This document shows, piece after piece, positions 16,597 through 25,352 of a DNA stretch of 64,000 nucleotides. Every line of letters begins with the position of its first letter. Position 1 is the first letter of the stretch. Under the pieces are notes generated by a model. The model worked only from the letters and a program-made list of their open reading frames with translations. It had not been told where the DNA came from and did no database searches. The DNA is taken from NCBI GenBank assembly GCA_963717125.1, contig CAVQVG010000007.1, positions 1,116,001-1,180,000 of the forward strand, written 5' to 3'. The DNA is from RYN-230 sp963717125 (lineage in GTDB: Bacteria > Actinomycetota > Actinomycetes > Streptosporangiales > Streptosporangiaceae). The position numbers and the translations under genes are program-made.

Positions 16597-17295
16597 ATGA
16601 CGATGACCATGACTGTCGAAACGCCGCCGCCGGACCGCATCCGTCCTGCGGCCGTCGCGGGAGTACTGCTCGGTGACCTGATCGCGCCGGCCGCCATCTA
16701 CTACGCGGCCCGGGCGCTGGGTGCGCCGGTCGTGCTCGCCCTGATCCTGGGCGGCCTGGCCTGCCTGCCGCGGCAGGTGGCCGGGCTGGCCCGGCGGGGC
16801 CGGCTCGACGGGCTGGGCACCGCGGTGCTCGTGGCGTTCGCGCTCAGCGGGCTGCTATCGCTGCTGTCCGGCGACGCCCGGGTCCTGATCGTGAAGGATG
16901 CCGTGTGGCCGCTGGCCGCGGGGGTCGTGGCGGCGGGCTCGTGCGTGCGCGGCAAGCCCGTGACGTTTTTCATGCTCCGCCCGATGCTCAGCCAGGGCCT
17001 GCCCGAGAACCGCCCCTTCTGGGACCAGGTCTGGGCCCACGGGAGCGCGTTCCGGCGCTGCCTGCGGGTCCTGGCGATCGGCTGGTCCGTCATCCTGCTC
17101 ACCGCCGGCGCGGTGGAACTGCTGCTGGCGGTATCCCTGCCGGTGAACGCCGCCGCGGCCGTGCCCGCGGTCGTGCCGGTGATCGCCGTTCCCGTTCTGC
17201 TGGGCGGTACCGCCCTGTACGGCCAGCGGACCGGGCTGGGCGTCCGCCGGTCGCTGGAGGCGATGAGCCAGCAGGCCACCGGCGGCGCGCGGTGA
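16597..17295 (+). CDS. VC0807-family membrane protein
   Basis: A 232-residue integral membrane protein with about six hydrophobic segments. VC0807-like proteins show paired helices, a basic loop and a central cytosolic segment; here FMLRPMLSQGLPENRPFWDQ (about residues 125-144) fits that segment. Start chosen at the ATG preceded by AGAAGG. The function of the family is unknown. The gene lies 54 bp downstream of the MerR regulator and overlaps the next gene by four bases, so the three form one operon. Confidence 0.75.
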   Translation: MTMTMTVETPPPDRIRPAAVAGVLLGDLIAPAAIYYAARALGAPVVLALILGGLACLPRQVAGLARRGRLDGLGTAVLVAFALSGLLSLLSGDARVLIVKDAVWPLAAGVVAAGSCVRGKPVTFFMLRPMLSQGLPENRPFWDQVWAHGSAFRRCLRVLAIGWSVILLTAGAVELLLAVSLPVNAAAAVPAVVPVIAVPVLLGGTALYGQRTGLGVRRSLEAMSQQATGGAR

Positions 17296-18506
17296 AGGTA
17301 GCGGTGGCCGGCGCGGGTATCGGCGGCCTTTGCCTGGCGCACGGACTGCTGCGGGCGGGTGCGGACGTCACTGTGTACGAGCGGGACCAGACCCTGGACT
17401 CGCGCGGCCAGGGCTACCGCCTGCACCTGAACGCCGGGCCGGCCCTGCACGCCTGTCTGCCACCTGACCTGTACGAACTGTGCGTCGCCACCAGCGGCCG
17501 ACCGAGCACGGCGATGACGGTCATGACCGAACGCCTGCGGCCGCTGCGGCGGACCCAGATCAAGCCTCCGTCCGATCCGCTGGACCCGGCGACCCTGTCG
17601 ACCTCGGTGAACCGCCAGACCTTCCGGGAGATCCTCGCCGCCCGGCTGGACGGCGTCATCGAGTTCGGCCGCACCTGCACCGGCTTCGAGCAGAACTCCT
17701 GCGGGGTCACGGTCTGCTTCAGCGACGGCCGGTCCGCCCACGCCGAGATCCTGGTCGCCGCGGACGGGATCGGGTCACCGATCCGTCGCCGCTACCTCCC
17801 GCACGCCCGGCTGGAAGACAGCGGGATCGTCTGCCTGTACGGCCGGACTCCGCTCACCGGGCAGACCCGGCCGCTCGTGCCGCCTTCCGCCTGGGACGGG
17901 TTCACCGCGGTCGTCGGGAACACGGCCGGCATGGCCATCGGAGTGCTGGACTTCAGCGAACCGCCAGAACGCGCGGCCCGGCGGCTCGTCCCCGATGTCC
18001 ACCTCAGCCCTGCCCAGTCCTACCTGATGTGGGCCGTCACCGGAAGCGCTGGCCACTTCGCCTGCCGACTCGGCGGGCTCGGCCCCGCGGAACTGCACGC
18101 AGTGGTCGGGAACACGATCCGCCGCTGGCATCCCAATCTCGTGCGGCTCGTCCAGCTAGCGTCGATCCAGGAGACTTCCCTCGTCGCCATCAGGGCCGCC
18201 GTCCCGATCGCTTCGTGGCCGGCCAGCCGGGTGACGCTGCTCGGCGACGCCATCCACGCGATGAGCCCCGCCCGCGGCTCCGGCGCCAATACGGCACTGC
18301 GGGACGCCGCGCTGCTCGCCACCGAACTCGGCGCCGCCGCCCGGGACGAGAAGACGCCGGTACAGGCCATCGCCGACTACGAGCGGCAGATGGTCGACTA
18401 CGGGTTCGCGGCAGTACGCGCCTCCCGCAGCGCGGAACGCGCCACAACCACGCGCCGCAGCGCCGTGCTCCGCTACCTCATCAGCCACCTGCCCGCCCCA
18501 CGCTGA
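17292..18506 (+). CDS. FAD-dependent monooxygenase (PHBH/UbiH-like)
   Basis: GTG 17292 overlaps the preceding stop (GTGA), giving a 404-residue class A flavoprotein. VKVAVAGAGIGGLCLAHGLL is the G-x-G-x-x-G dinucleotide-binding motif at the N-terminus, VAADGIGSPIRRRYLP (about 157-172) is the DG motif that contacts FAD and NAD(P)H, and VTLLGDAIHAMSPARGSGAN (about 313-332) is the GD motif. Such enzymes hydroxylate aromatic or polyketide-like substrates. Coupling to VC0807 and MerR genes hints at modification of a toxic compound, with the membrane protein assisting; that is inference. Confidence 0.88.
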   Translation: MKVAVAGAGIGGLCLAHGLLRAGADVTVYERDQTLDSRGQGYRLHLNAGPALHACLPPDLYELCVATSGRPSTAMTVMTERLRPLRRTQIKPPSDPLDPATLSTSVNRQTFREILAARLDGVIEFGRTCTGFEQNSCGVTVCFSDGRSAHAEILVAADGIGSPIRRRYLPHARLEDSGIVCLYGRTPLTGQTRPLVPPSAWDGFTAVVGNTAGMAIGVLDFSEPPERAARRLVPDVHLSPAQSYLMWAVTGSAGHFACRLGGLGPAELHAVVGNTIRRWHPNLVRLVQLASIQETSLVAIRAAVPIASWPASRVTLLGDAIHAMSPARGSGANTALRDAALLATELGAAARDEKTPVQAIADYERQMVDYGFAAVRASRSAERATTTRRSAVLRYLISHLPAPR

Positions 18507-18783
18507 ACCTCCCGCGCAGCACCGGGAACCCAGCAAAGTACCTCTAGCTCCCGATCCGGCGGACACGTCTACGGGTTGCCCCGGATGGCTCAGTACGCGC
18601 CAGGGGAGGCGCTGGACACATGTCCCTGCTCCGCGTCTTCGACGTGATGTGCTGGATGTTCAGATGGTTGATGTGCCGGTTACCTGGCCAGTTCTCAGCG
18701 ATCGTGGCTGGTGGTGCCAGGTGGCGATGAGGGCCTGGATGGCGAGGTGGTCGTTGATAGCCCCAGCCGCCCCGCGGATCACG

Positions 18784-18969
18784 GCTCGACCCGTTCACGG
18801 CCATCATCGATGACATGCTCCAGGCCGAGCTGCAGGCATTCCCGCCGCAGCGTCAGCCCGTCATCAACATCTACCGTGAGCTGGTCACCAGGCACGGGAC
18901 AGACGGAATCTCCTACCAGATGGTGCGCAAATACGTGGGCCGCAGGCGGGCAGTGGTGCAGCACCAGTC
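18784..18969 (+). pseudogene. IS21-type transposase (IstA) N-terminal fragment
   Basis: The frame reads RLDPFTAIIDDMLQAELQAF, then QPVINIYRELVTRHGTDGIS and YQMVRKYVGRRRAVVQHQ. This is the HTH/linker part of IstA, where a conserved L-x-P-F-x-x-x-I-D precedes the Y-x-x-V-x-x-Y-V helix. About 62 codons remain, without the DDE core. It is joined directly to a flavin monooxygenase fragment. Confidence 0.65.
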
Positions 18970-18975
18970 ACTCTC

Positions 18976-19205
18976 CCCCGCTCATTAGGCAGTCACGGTG
19001 GGTCGCCGACCTGCTGGAAGGCCGCGCGGCCCTGCCACCCGAGCCAGAGATGAACCGCGAGATCGCGCGCTACCGTACCGCGACCGCCAGCCGGTACTCC
19101 GGGTCCGCCCGGCACCTTATCCAGGTCAACTTTCTCCCCTACCTCCAGGAAATCCGCCGGGAACGCGCAGCGAGCGCCCGGCGCAGCACAGCAGGAGCAT
19201 CATGA
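18976..19205 (+). pseudogene. C-terminal fragment of a flavin-containing monooxygenase
   Basis: The remaining codons give RQSRWVADLLEGRAALPPEP, MNREIARYRTATASRYSGSA and RHLIQVNFLPYLQEIRRERA, the C-terminal helices of actinomycete FMO/Baeyer-Villiger-type enzymes. Its stop overlaps the ATG of the next gene as ATGA, so the parent gene was coupled to the MDR oxidoreductase. Insertion of the IS21 piece removed the first 80 percent of the gene. Confidence 0.65.
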
Positions 19206-20179
19206 AGGCGATCCGCTATCACCGGTACGGCTCACCCGACGTGCTCAACTTCGAGGACGCCCCCATGCCCGCCGTCGGCGACCAGGACGTGCTCGTCCGG
19301 GTCAGGGCAGCGTCAGTCAATCCGCTGGACTGGCACTTCATGCGCGGAATCCCGTACCTGCTCCGCCCCCAGGCGGGCCTGCAGCGGCCCAAGGCCAGCG
19401 GGCTGGGCACCGACATGGCCGGGCACGTCGAGTCAGCGGGCCGGAACGTGACCAGGTTCGCCCCTGGCGACGAGGTATTCGGCAGCTTCGCTGGGCTCGG
19501 GACCCTCGCGGAGTACGTCAGCATCCACCAGGACGGAGCCGTGCTGGCCAAGCCCGCCAGCCTGACCTTCGAGGCAGCGGCGTCGGTCCCGCTCGCCGCG
19601 TTCACCGCCCTGCAGGCACTGCGCGACAAGGGCGGCCTCCGCGCCGGGCACAAGGTTCTGGTCAACGGCGCGTCAGGCGGCGTCGGCACCTTCACGGTAC
19701 AGATCGCCAAGGCGCTGGGCGCCGAAGTGACCGCGGTGTGCAGTACCAGGAACACGGAGCTGATCTCGTCCATCGGCGCCGCCCACGTCATCGACTACAC
19801 CCGCGACGACTTCACCCGCACCGCACAGCGCCACGACCTCATGATCGACATCGCCGGCAACCGCAGCCTGGCCGAGTGCCGGCGCGTGCTGACTCGCCAA
19901 GCCGTCCTGGTGGGAGTCGGCGGACCGAGCAAGGGCCACTGGATCGGGCCGCTGATCCGCCCGGTCAGCATGCAGCTGCGCTCGCCGTTCGTCAGCCAGA
20001 CGATCGTCTTCTTCCTGGCCCAGCGCAGCAGGGACGACCTCGTCGTCCTGCGCGAGCTGCTGGAGACGGGAAAGGTCACCCCGGTGATCGACCGGACCTA
20101 CCCGCTGAGCGAGACTGCCGAGGCCATGCGCTACCTGGAAGAAGGGCACGCCAGGGGAAAGGTGGTCATCACCGTGTAA
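19202..20179 (+). CDS. NAD(P)-dependent medium-chain dehydrogenase/reductase (zinc-free quinone oxidoreductase type)
   Basis: A 325-residue MDR protein: N-terminal GroES-like domain with VLVRVRAASVNPLDWHFMRG, and a Rossmann domain with VLVNGASGGVGTFTVQIAKA (about residues 155-174), the nucleotide-binding G-x-x-G-x-x-G. No structural-zinc cysteine cluster is present. The C-terminal YPLSETAEAMRYLEEGHARG is typical. It likely reduces an enone, quinone or aldehyde. Its ATG overlaps the stop of the truncated monooxygenase, so it has lost its original operon partner and may depend on a new promoter. Confidence 0.9.
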   Translation: MKAIRYHRYGSPDVLNFEDAPMPAVGDQDVLVRVRAASVNPLDWHFMRGIPYLLRPQAGLQRPKASGLGTDMAGHVESAGRNVTRFAPGDEVFGSFAGLGTLAEYVSIHQDGAVLAKPASLTFEAAASVPLAAFTALQALRDKGGLRAGHKVLVNGASGGVGTFTVQIAKALGAEVTAVCSTRNTELISSIGAAHVIDYTRDDFTRTAQRHDLMIDIAGNRSLAECRRVLTRQAVLVGVGGPSKGHWIGPLIRPVSMQLRSPFVSQTIVFFLAQRSRDDLVVLRELLETGKVTPVIDRTYPLSETAEAMRYLEEGHARGKVVITV

Positions 20180-20887
20180 GCCGCCCGGCCCGGCGGCGGG
20201 GCTGTCCCGGCCACTGCGCCGGACCCGGCCGATACGCCGTGCCGGATAGCGGCTCGCTGTTCGCCTCGGTGGCTCCAGCCGGGCTCCGCGTCTCATACAC
20301 CGGAGGGCCTGCTGGCGCGCACACCGAAAGCCCGACGCCGCGAGTGAAGCCGCGCCCGGACACGGGCCGGGTCAGCGTAGAGGCCTGCGGCGGCCCGCTG
20401 CTCAATTCCTGGCTCGACCGCGACCTCGGCCTGGCCGGCCGCGAGGTCGTCCGCAGGCCGCAAGGCCCCGCAAGCCCGGCTGGTGCCGCCGGTGCCGCAA
20501 CTGCCGATCCACCCCGACCCGCAACTGCACGCCGGAGGGCGGCCCCGTACGGCCGGGCCGCCAGGCACCAATCCGTCCGGCAACGGAAAGTGCACGCCCT
20601 GATTGTTCACGAACCGCCGTTTGGGGCGGCCAGAGGCTGGCCGCACTTGCCGGCTGCGGCGCGCAGACCTGGTCGATCTGCGCGCCGCAGTGGGATATCA
20701 GGCGTCCAGTACGGTAGCGGGCTGGCGTTGAGCTAGGGAGAGGGGCGCATGTGGTACGGAGGTCACGTGCGTGGCAGGCTCGATGGCTAAAGGTCCGGTA
20801 CACCCAGTGGCGCAGGTCCGGGCGGCCTGGCTGGGCGCCGTTGTACCGGCGGGCGCCGGGAGCGCGCGTACGACCCCGCCCGCCCGG
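20180..20887. other. Intergenic stretch with no recognisable gene
   Basis: This 708-bp region lies between convergent genes. Long open frames exist on both strands but overlap each other and have no domain motif; their composition is Arg/Pro/Ala-rich as in antisense frames of GC-rich DNA. Possibly decayed sequence. Confidence 0.4.
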
Positions 20888-21382
20888 CTAGCCCAGGGTC
20901 AGGGTGCCATGGTCGTGGACGATGTCAATGGCTGTGCCCTGTTGCGAGCAGCCCTGCGGGGTGCGGGTGGCGAAGAAGGCGCCGTGGAAGGTGAATGTTC
21001 CGCTGCCTGCGATCCCGGCGAAGCGGCCTGTCCCGTCGGAGATGGTCGAGTTCCCGGCGCCGTAGAAGGTGGCGATGCACGTCACGGGGTTAACGGGGGT
21101 GCCGCCGCCGCCGGTGTTCTGCAGGGTGAGCGTGATGGTTCCGCCGGGTAGTTGTACCTTGTCCACGCCCCCGTTGGTGTCGCCGGTTACCGGCACCGCC
21201 GTTCCGGCTGCGTCGAGCGTTCCCCGGGCGATGAAGAGCTGCGGCGCATTTCCCGCCACGATCACCGTAAATTCTTCGGGTCCTGGCACCGGCTGAGCGG
21301 ATGCCGGGACTGGGATGCCCGCTGTCAGCGCTGCGGCGATGGCCGCTGTTCCCAGCGCTGTGGCCCAGGTCTTGGCCTTCAT
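20888..21382 (-). CDS. Small secreted protein, unknown
   Basis: The 164-residue product begins MKAKTWATALGTAAIAAALT followed by AGIPVPASA, a Sec signal peptide with cleavage after ASA (about residue 29). The mature part is Gly/Thr-rich beta protein: FTVIVAGNAPQLFIARGTLD, GTITLTLQNTGGGG, NSTISDGTGRFAGIAGSGTF. The last segment resembles dirigent/allene-oxide-cyclase-like barrels, but this is weak. One disulphide could form between the two mature cysteines. The gene follows the methyltransferase-like gene on the same strand after about 80 bp. Confidence 0.7.
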   Translation of the reverse strand: MKAKTWATALGTAAIAAALTAGIPVPASAQPVPGPEEFTVIVAGNAPQLFIARGTLDAAGTAVPVTGDTNGGVDKVQLPGGTITLTLQNTGGGGTPVNPVTCIATFYGAGNSTISDGTGRFAGIAGSGTFTFHGAFFATRTPQGCSQQGTAIDIVHDHGTLTLG

Positions 21383-21461
21383 GATGTCTCTCTTGGTAGT
21401 GATTCTGGTTAAGAGCGAAAGCGGAAAGCTGTCCGGCACGCCCTGCGGGTGTTGCGTTCTG

Positions 21462-22040
21462 TCACCAGAGCCCGGGAACGAGCCGGCGGGTACGGCGGGC
21501 GTACCGCGTGTACTCCGGGCCGAGGGCAGTGGCGAGCTTTGCCTCTTCGACGTGGATGCGGACAAGGACCGCGAGCAGCGGGATGAACACGAGGGCCAGG
21601 ACGCTCAGCCAGCTGCCGAGGGCGATGCCGGCGCCGAGGAAGGCAACCAGCCCGCCGGTGTAGCTGGGGTGCCGGAGCAGCCGGTACGGGCCCGATGCGA
21701 CTACCCGGTGGCCATCCTGGATGACCACGACGAACTTGAACAGGCGGCCGAGGGTCAGGATCGCCCAGGTCCGCAGCGCCACGCCCGCGGCCAGCACGAC
21801 CAGCCCGGCCGCCACTGGCGCCCAGCCGCCGCCGAGGACCGCCGAGTGCACGTGTGCGCCCCGGAATCCGAGGTTGAGCCCGGCCGCGACCGCGGCGACG
21901 ACCAGCCAGAAGGTCCAGTCGAAGGTGGTCCGTCCGCCCATGTTGCGCAGCCTGAGCACGACCTCGACGGCGGCCCAGCCGATCAGCATGATCTGCAGCA
22001 GCAGATGGGCGGCACCTGGATGGATGGCGAGCGGGTTCAT
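21462..22040 (-). CDS. Isoprenylcysteine carboxyl methyltransferase (ICMT/PEMT)-family membrane protein
   Basis: A 192-residue membrane protein with about five hydrophobic segments. The C-terminal SAM-binding region is clear: VVASGPYRLLRHPSYTGGLV (about residues 115-134), then EEAKLATALGPEYTRYARRT (about 165-184), the R-H-P-x-Y and E-E-x-x-L patterns of the ICMT/PEMT family. Bacterial members methylate unknown lipids or thiols. The start ATG 22040 was preferred over a long upstream frame because the promoter element lies in between. It carries the same upstream element as the membrane-protein gene at 24.6 kb. Confidence 0.82.
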   Translation of the reverse strand: MNPLAIHPGAAHLLLQIMLIGWAAVEVVLRLRNMGGRTTFDWTFWLVVAAVAAGLNLGFRGAHVHSAVLGGGWAPVAAGLVVLAAGVALRTWAILTLGRLFKFVVVIQDGHRVVASGPYRLLRHPSYTGGLVAFLGAGIALGSWLSVLALVFIPLLAVLVRIHVEEAKLATALGPEYTRYARRTRRLVPGLW

Positions 22041-22110
22041 GGCGTTCTCCCTGCGTGAGCAGCAGTGGCTTCCCTTATGGGGAAACCCTGCGCCGCATCG
22101 CCTGCCCCGG

Positions 22111-22154
22111 TCGTCGTCCGCCGGTGCCGTCCCGGGATGGTCCGAAGGTATGAC
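22111..22154 (-). promoter_or_regulatory. Shared promoter element, copy 1
   Basis: TCGTCGTCCGCCGGT (22111-22125) and GGTATGAC (22147-22154), separated by 21 bases, recur exactly, with identical spacing, at 24674-24717. Here the 15-mer ends 70 bp upstream of the ICMT-like start. On the coding strand GTCATACC lies upstream of ACCGGCGGACGACGA. The adjacent LuxR-type response regulator is the likely binder. Confidence 0.7.
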
Positions 22155-22189
22155 GTTCGGTGCCGGCCGGGTTCGGCGCTGGCAGCCGG

Positions 22190-22867
22190 TCAGCCGCGAC
22201 CTGGTTCCACCAGGCCGCGCTCGTAGGCCAGCACGACGAGCTGTACCCGGTCCCTGACCCCGAGTTTCATGAGTACCCGCCCGACGTGAGTCTTGACGGT
22301 GGGCTCGCTGAGGTACAGCTCGTTGCATATCTCGGCGTTGGACAAGCCGCGCACAACCAGCCCCATGACCTCGCGTTCCCGGTCGGTGAGCAGGTCAAGC
22401 CCGGCGGGCGGCGCCATGTTGGTGATCTCCGGCCGGGTCGCGAAACGGTCAAGCAGCCGCCTGGTCACAGAGGGGGCCAGCAGTGCGTCACCCGCGGTGA
22501 CCACGCGGATGCCCGCGATGATGTCGGCCGGTGGCGCGTCTTTGAGCAGGAACCCGCTGGCACCCGCAGACAGCGCGCCGACGACGTACTCGTCCAGGTC
22601 GAAGGTGGTCAGCACGATTACCTTGGGGCCGCCCACTGACCCGGGGGATCCGCAGATGCGGCGGGTGGCCTCGACGCCATCCATCCGCGGCATGCGGATG
22701 TCCATGAGAACGACGTCGGGGGTGAGCCGCGCGGCCAACTCGACCGCCTCGGCGCCGTCGGCCGCCTGACCCACCACCTGCAGGTCAGGCTGGGCGTCGA
22801 CCATCATCTGCAGGCCGTGGCGCAGCAGCGCCTGGTCGTCGGCGAGCAGCACCCGCGACTTGGTCAT
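22190..22867 (-). CDS. Two-component response regulator, NarL/LuxR family
   Basis: A 225-residue regulator: receiver domain (RVLLADDQALLRHGLQMMVD with the acidic pair, and VVLMDIRMPRMDGVEATRRI with phospho-acceptor Asp near residue 54, Lys in SGFLLKDAP), then a LuxR HTH (LTDREREVMGLVVRGLSNAE, EPTVKTHVGRVLMKLGVRDR). Its ATG overlaps the kinase stop (ATGA), so the pair is coupled. The output domain binds as a dimer; two identical promoter elements flank the locus and are the best target candidates. Confidence 0.93.
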   Translation of the reverse strand: MTKSRVLLADDQALLRHGLQMMVDAQPDLQVVGQAADGAEAVELAARLTPDVVLMDIRMPRMDGVEATRRICGSPGSVGGPKVIVLTTFDLDEYVVGALSAGASGFLLKDAPPADIIAGIRVVTAGDALLAPSVTRRLLDRFATRPEITNMAPPAGLDLLTDREREVMGLVVRGLSNAEICNELYLSEPTVKTHVGRVLMKLGVRDRVQLVVLAYERGLVEPGRG

Positions 22868-24081
22868 GCCATGCCCTCCAGAGGAAGGCGCGCGGCCACC
22901 CGGTAGCCGCCGTGCGGGCTGGGCCCGGCTTCCAGTTCACCGCCGAAGAGCATCACTCGTTCGCGCATGCCGACCAGTCCCTTTCCGCCGCTATCCGCGC
23001 GTACTGGCGGGGGAACGGCGGCACCTGCGACTGGGCCGTCGTCGCTGACCTCCACGTCCAGGTGGTCGGTTGACCAGGACAGGCGGACCGTGGCATGCCC
23101 CGCGCCGGAGTGTTTCAGCGTGTTGGTAAGTGCCTCCTGGACGATGCGGTAAGCCGACAGCTCGACCCCGGCCGGGGCTTCGCGCTGGGTTCCTTCCATC
23201 TCCAGGTCGACATCCAGCCCGGCACTGGCGAGTCTCGCAAGCAGGGCGGGGATCTCGCCGACGGTCGGCTGCGGCGCGAGCGCGGCAGCTTCGTCGTCGT
23301 CCCGCAGCACGCCGACCAGACGGCGCATCTCCGCGAACGCCTGGCGGCCGGTCTGCTCGATGGTGGCCAGCACCGCCTTGGCGTCCGGCTCTTTGAGGAC
23401 GGGTATGCTGCCGGCGCCGCCGGCCTGCATGACGATCACCCCGAGTGCCTGGGACACGACGTCGTGCAGCTCGCGGGCGATGCGTGTGCGCTCATCGGCG
23501 ACCGCCTGCCGTGCCCGCAGCTCTCGCTGGCGCTCGGCCTCGGCCAGCCCAGATCGCACCGCGTCGCCGCGGATCCAGACGACAGCGGTGACACCGAGGA
23601 AGATCAGCGCCGTCTGCGCGGTGTTGCTGCCTCGGGCGGGCAGGGCCAGGTGGGCGAGGATTACCGCGACCCAGACAACCAGCGGCCAGTAGGCGTCGCG
23701 CCGGCGCCTGTGAACGGCATAGGAGTACACGGCCCAGTAGCAGGCCAGCCACGCCAGACCCGACGGGTAACCGATGGCGTCATAGCCGAGCAGCGCCGTT
23801 CCGCTGATCACCAGTACCAAGCCGGGGCGCTGACGCCGCCACAGCAGTGGCACCACGATAGCCAGCGTCAGCAGGACCCCGCCGGCATCCGGTGCCCGGT
23901 AGTGTGCGGTCTTCGACCAGCTCACCAGCCATAGGCCGGCGAGGGACACGGCCGTAAGGACGGCAGTGAGCACCCGGTCGGTAGCAACCGGGTGCTCACG
24001 AGCGAGAGCTAGCACACCACGAGGCGATCGTTCTGCCGCTTCAGGCGCGGTGGTCACGGTGCCGGCTGGGAGGTGGTGCAT
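22864..24081 (-). CDS. Sensor histidine kinase, HisKA_3/NarX-DesK type
   Basis: From ATG 24081 the 405-residue protein has an N-terminal membrane domain with about four or five hydrophobic segments (about 30-150), a coiled coil, then the HisKA_3 box TRIARELHDVVSQALGVIVM with the phospho-His, and an HATPase domain with VEVSDDGPVAG and GGKGLVGMRERVMLFGGELE as N and G boxes. Short extracellular loops suggest sensing within the membrane. It is coupled to the response regulator. A longer start at 24195 is less likely because the neighbouring gene ends at 24138. Confidence 0.92.
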   Translation of the reverse strand: MHHLPAGTVTTAPEAAERSPRGVLALAREHPVATDRVLTAVLTAVSLAGLWLVSWSKTAHYRAPDAGGVLLTLAIVVPLLWRRQRPGLVLVISGTALLGYDAIGYPSGLAWLACYWAVYSYAVHRRRRDAYWPLVVWVAVILAHLALPARGSNTAQTALIFLGVTAVVWIRGDAVRSGLAEAERQRELRARQAVADERTRIARELHDVVSQALGVIVMQAGGAGSIPVLKEPDAKAVLATIEQTGRQAFAEMRRLVGVLRDDDEAAALAPQPTVGEIPALLARLASAGLDVDLEMEGTQREAPAGVELSAYRIVQEALTNTLKHSGAGHATVRLSWSTDHLDVEVSDDGPVAGAAVPPPVRADSGGKGLVGMRERVMLFGGELEAGPSPHGGYRVAARLPLEGMA

Positions 24082-24137
24082 CCCGCCAGCCTGGCATGCC
24101 CTGTCCTGGTGGTCGAAATCTCGCGCGCTGCCGTGGG

Positions 24138-24605
24138 TCATGCCGTCGTGCGGTCGATATTGCTGGTGCCGGGCCGGCGTCCGTGCACCAGCCACAACAG
24201 CGCGCCGGCGTCCAGGATCGCGATCGGCAGGACATCGTTGATGTCATGGATTCCCATCACGGCGTGCGGATGGGTGATGCTGAACACGGCTGAGAAGAGG
24301 CCGAAGGCGAGCGCGATGACTGCGGCGACCGACACGCCGCGTCGCCGGCTGGGACTTGCCAGTGCTGGCACGAGGAAGACCATCAGGGCGACCAGTGGGA
24401 GGATGTGGATCACGAGCGCGGTGACCCCCATCGTCGCGGAGTGAAAAGGCTGCGCCTCCAGTCCGGCGTTCCATCCGATCCCGGTCACCATCAGCAGGCC
24501 GGCTACCACGCCGCTGGTTCCGGGCGAGCCGGTTGTGCCTGCGTGAGTGCCGGTGGGGGCGGTGGTGGGCGTCCGCTGCGCGCCGCGCGTGGTCGTGGTG
24601 GTCAT
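24138..24605 (-). CDS. Small multi-span membrane protein upstream of the two-component pair
   Basis: A 155-residue protein starting MTTTTTRGAQRTPTTAPTGT with a Thr-rich cytosolic tail, then four hydrophobic segments (GVVAGLLMVTGIGWNAGL, MGVTALVIHILPLVALMVFL, GVSVAAVIALAFGLFSAVFS, VLPIAILDAGALLWLVHG). No family is recognised. It lies 56 bp before the histidine kinase on the same strand and carries promoter element copy 2. It may be an accessory sensor or the target of the two-component system. Confidence 0.72.
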   Translation of the reverse strand: MTTTTTRGAQRTPTTAPTGTHAGTTGSPGTSGVVAGLLMVTGIGWNAGLEAQPFHSATMGVTALVIHILPLVALMVFLVPALASPSRRRGVSVAAVIALAFGLFSAVFSITHPHAVMGIHDINDVLPIAILDAGALLWLVHGRRPGTSNIDRTTA

Positions 24606-24673
24606 GACGTTCTCCCTGCCTGAGTGGTGGATGGCTTGCATGCAGTAAGCCTCCGCCGCAGCAACCCCTCCGA

Positions 24674-24717
24674 TCGTCGTCCGCCGGTCGCCTCCGCGAA
24701 TGATGCTTTGGTATGAC
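24674..24717 (-). promoter_or_regulatory. Shared promoter element, copy 2
   Basis: TCGTCGTCCGCCGGT (24674-24688) and GGTATGAC (24710-24717) with 21 bases between, identical in words and spacing to the copy at 22111-22154. It ends 69 bp upstream of the membrane-protein start at 24605, one base different from the other copy, so the position relative to the start codon is also conserved. Confidence 0.7.
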
Positions 24718-25352
24718 CCAGCGGATCCCCTCCCCACTGGGGCCGCTAGCGCCGTCCCAAGCAAAAAACACGGCAACCAGAACCCTGGGTTACCCCGGCC
24801 TCAGTCGGGCCCATGCCGCACCATGCCCGCAGAGCCCGTCAGCCGTGCGCCCGGTACCGCCCCGGCGCCCCAGCCCGGCCGACGCACGCCCCCGGCACAA
24901 GGATCACGCACCGGGACGGACGCCGGCCTCGGATAACCAAGCAGCCCGGCCCAACCCCGACGCGGCCGCCCGGCGTCAGCGGCCATGCCCGTCCAGAACC
25001 GGAGAATCTGTACGCGTCGAGGCCGGGAAGCTAGCCAGAACCGAGCCGCAAATATTCGGCAGGGAGAGTGTGGATAGTGCTTCTGGCAGGGAGAGTGTGG
25101 ATGGTGCTTCTGGCGCGGCTTCCCCCGATGGTGACTGGGCGGGGGCTAGGGTCAGGGCACTGGGTCCCGGCCTGACCTCCGATTCGGCTGACGCCGCTTC
25201 GTGCTGTCCTGCGAGACGATCTGTCGGCCGGGCCCCAGGTTTTAGGCACCCACCGGCGCTGCCGGTCTGATCTGCCCGTCCTGTGGAGAGGCCGGGGTTC
25301 ACAGGTCCGACGGCCAGCGGGTGCGTGCCACCCCTTCAACCTGAGAAAAGGG
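24718..25352. other. Intergenic stretch, left flank of the IS110 element
   Basis: No gene is recognisable; frames on both strands are Pro/Arg-rich and lack motifs. It contains a 27-bp tandem duplication (25058-25111). The last 200 bp or so must include the left end of the IS110 element, where this group normally encodes its bridge RNA, but no boundary could be fixed. Confidence 0.4.
25058..25111. repeat. Two 27-bp tandem repeats
   Basis: A unit starting GGCAGGGAGAGTGTGGAT and ending GTGCTTCT occurs twice in direct tandem (25058-25084, 25085-25111) with one A/G difference. It is upstream of the IS110 transposase and could belong to the element's left end. Confidence 0.75.

Noticed and set aside
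16701..17741. 346-codon minus-strand ORF opposite the VC0807 and monooxygenase genes
   Set aside because: Antisense to two clear genes, low complexity, no motif.
16573..18506. Part of an antibiotic biosynthetic gene cluster
   Set aside because: An FAD monooxygenase is present, but no polyketide, peptide or terpene core enzyme or tailoring set is nearby.
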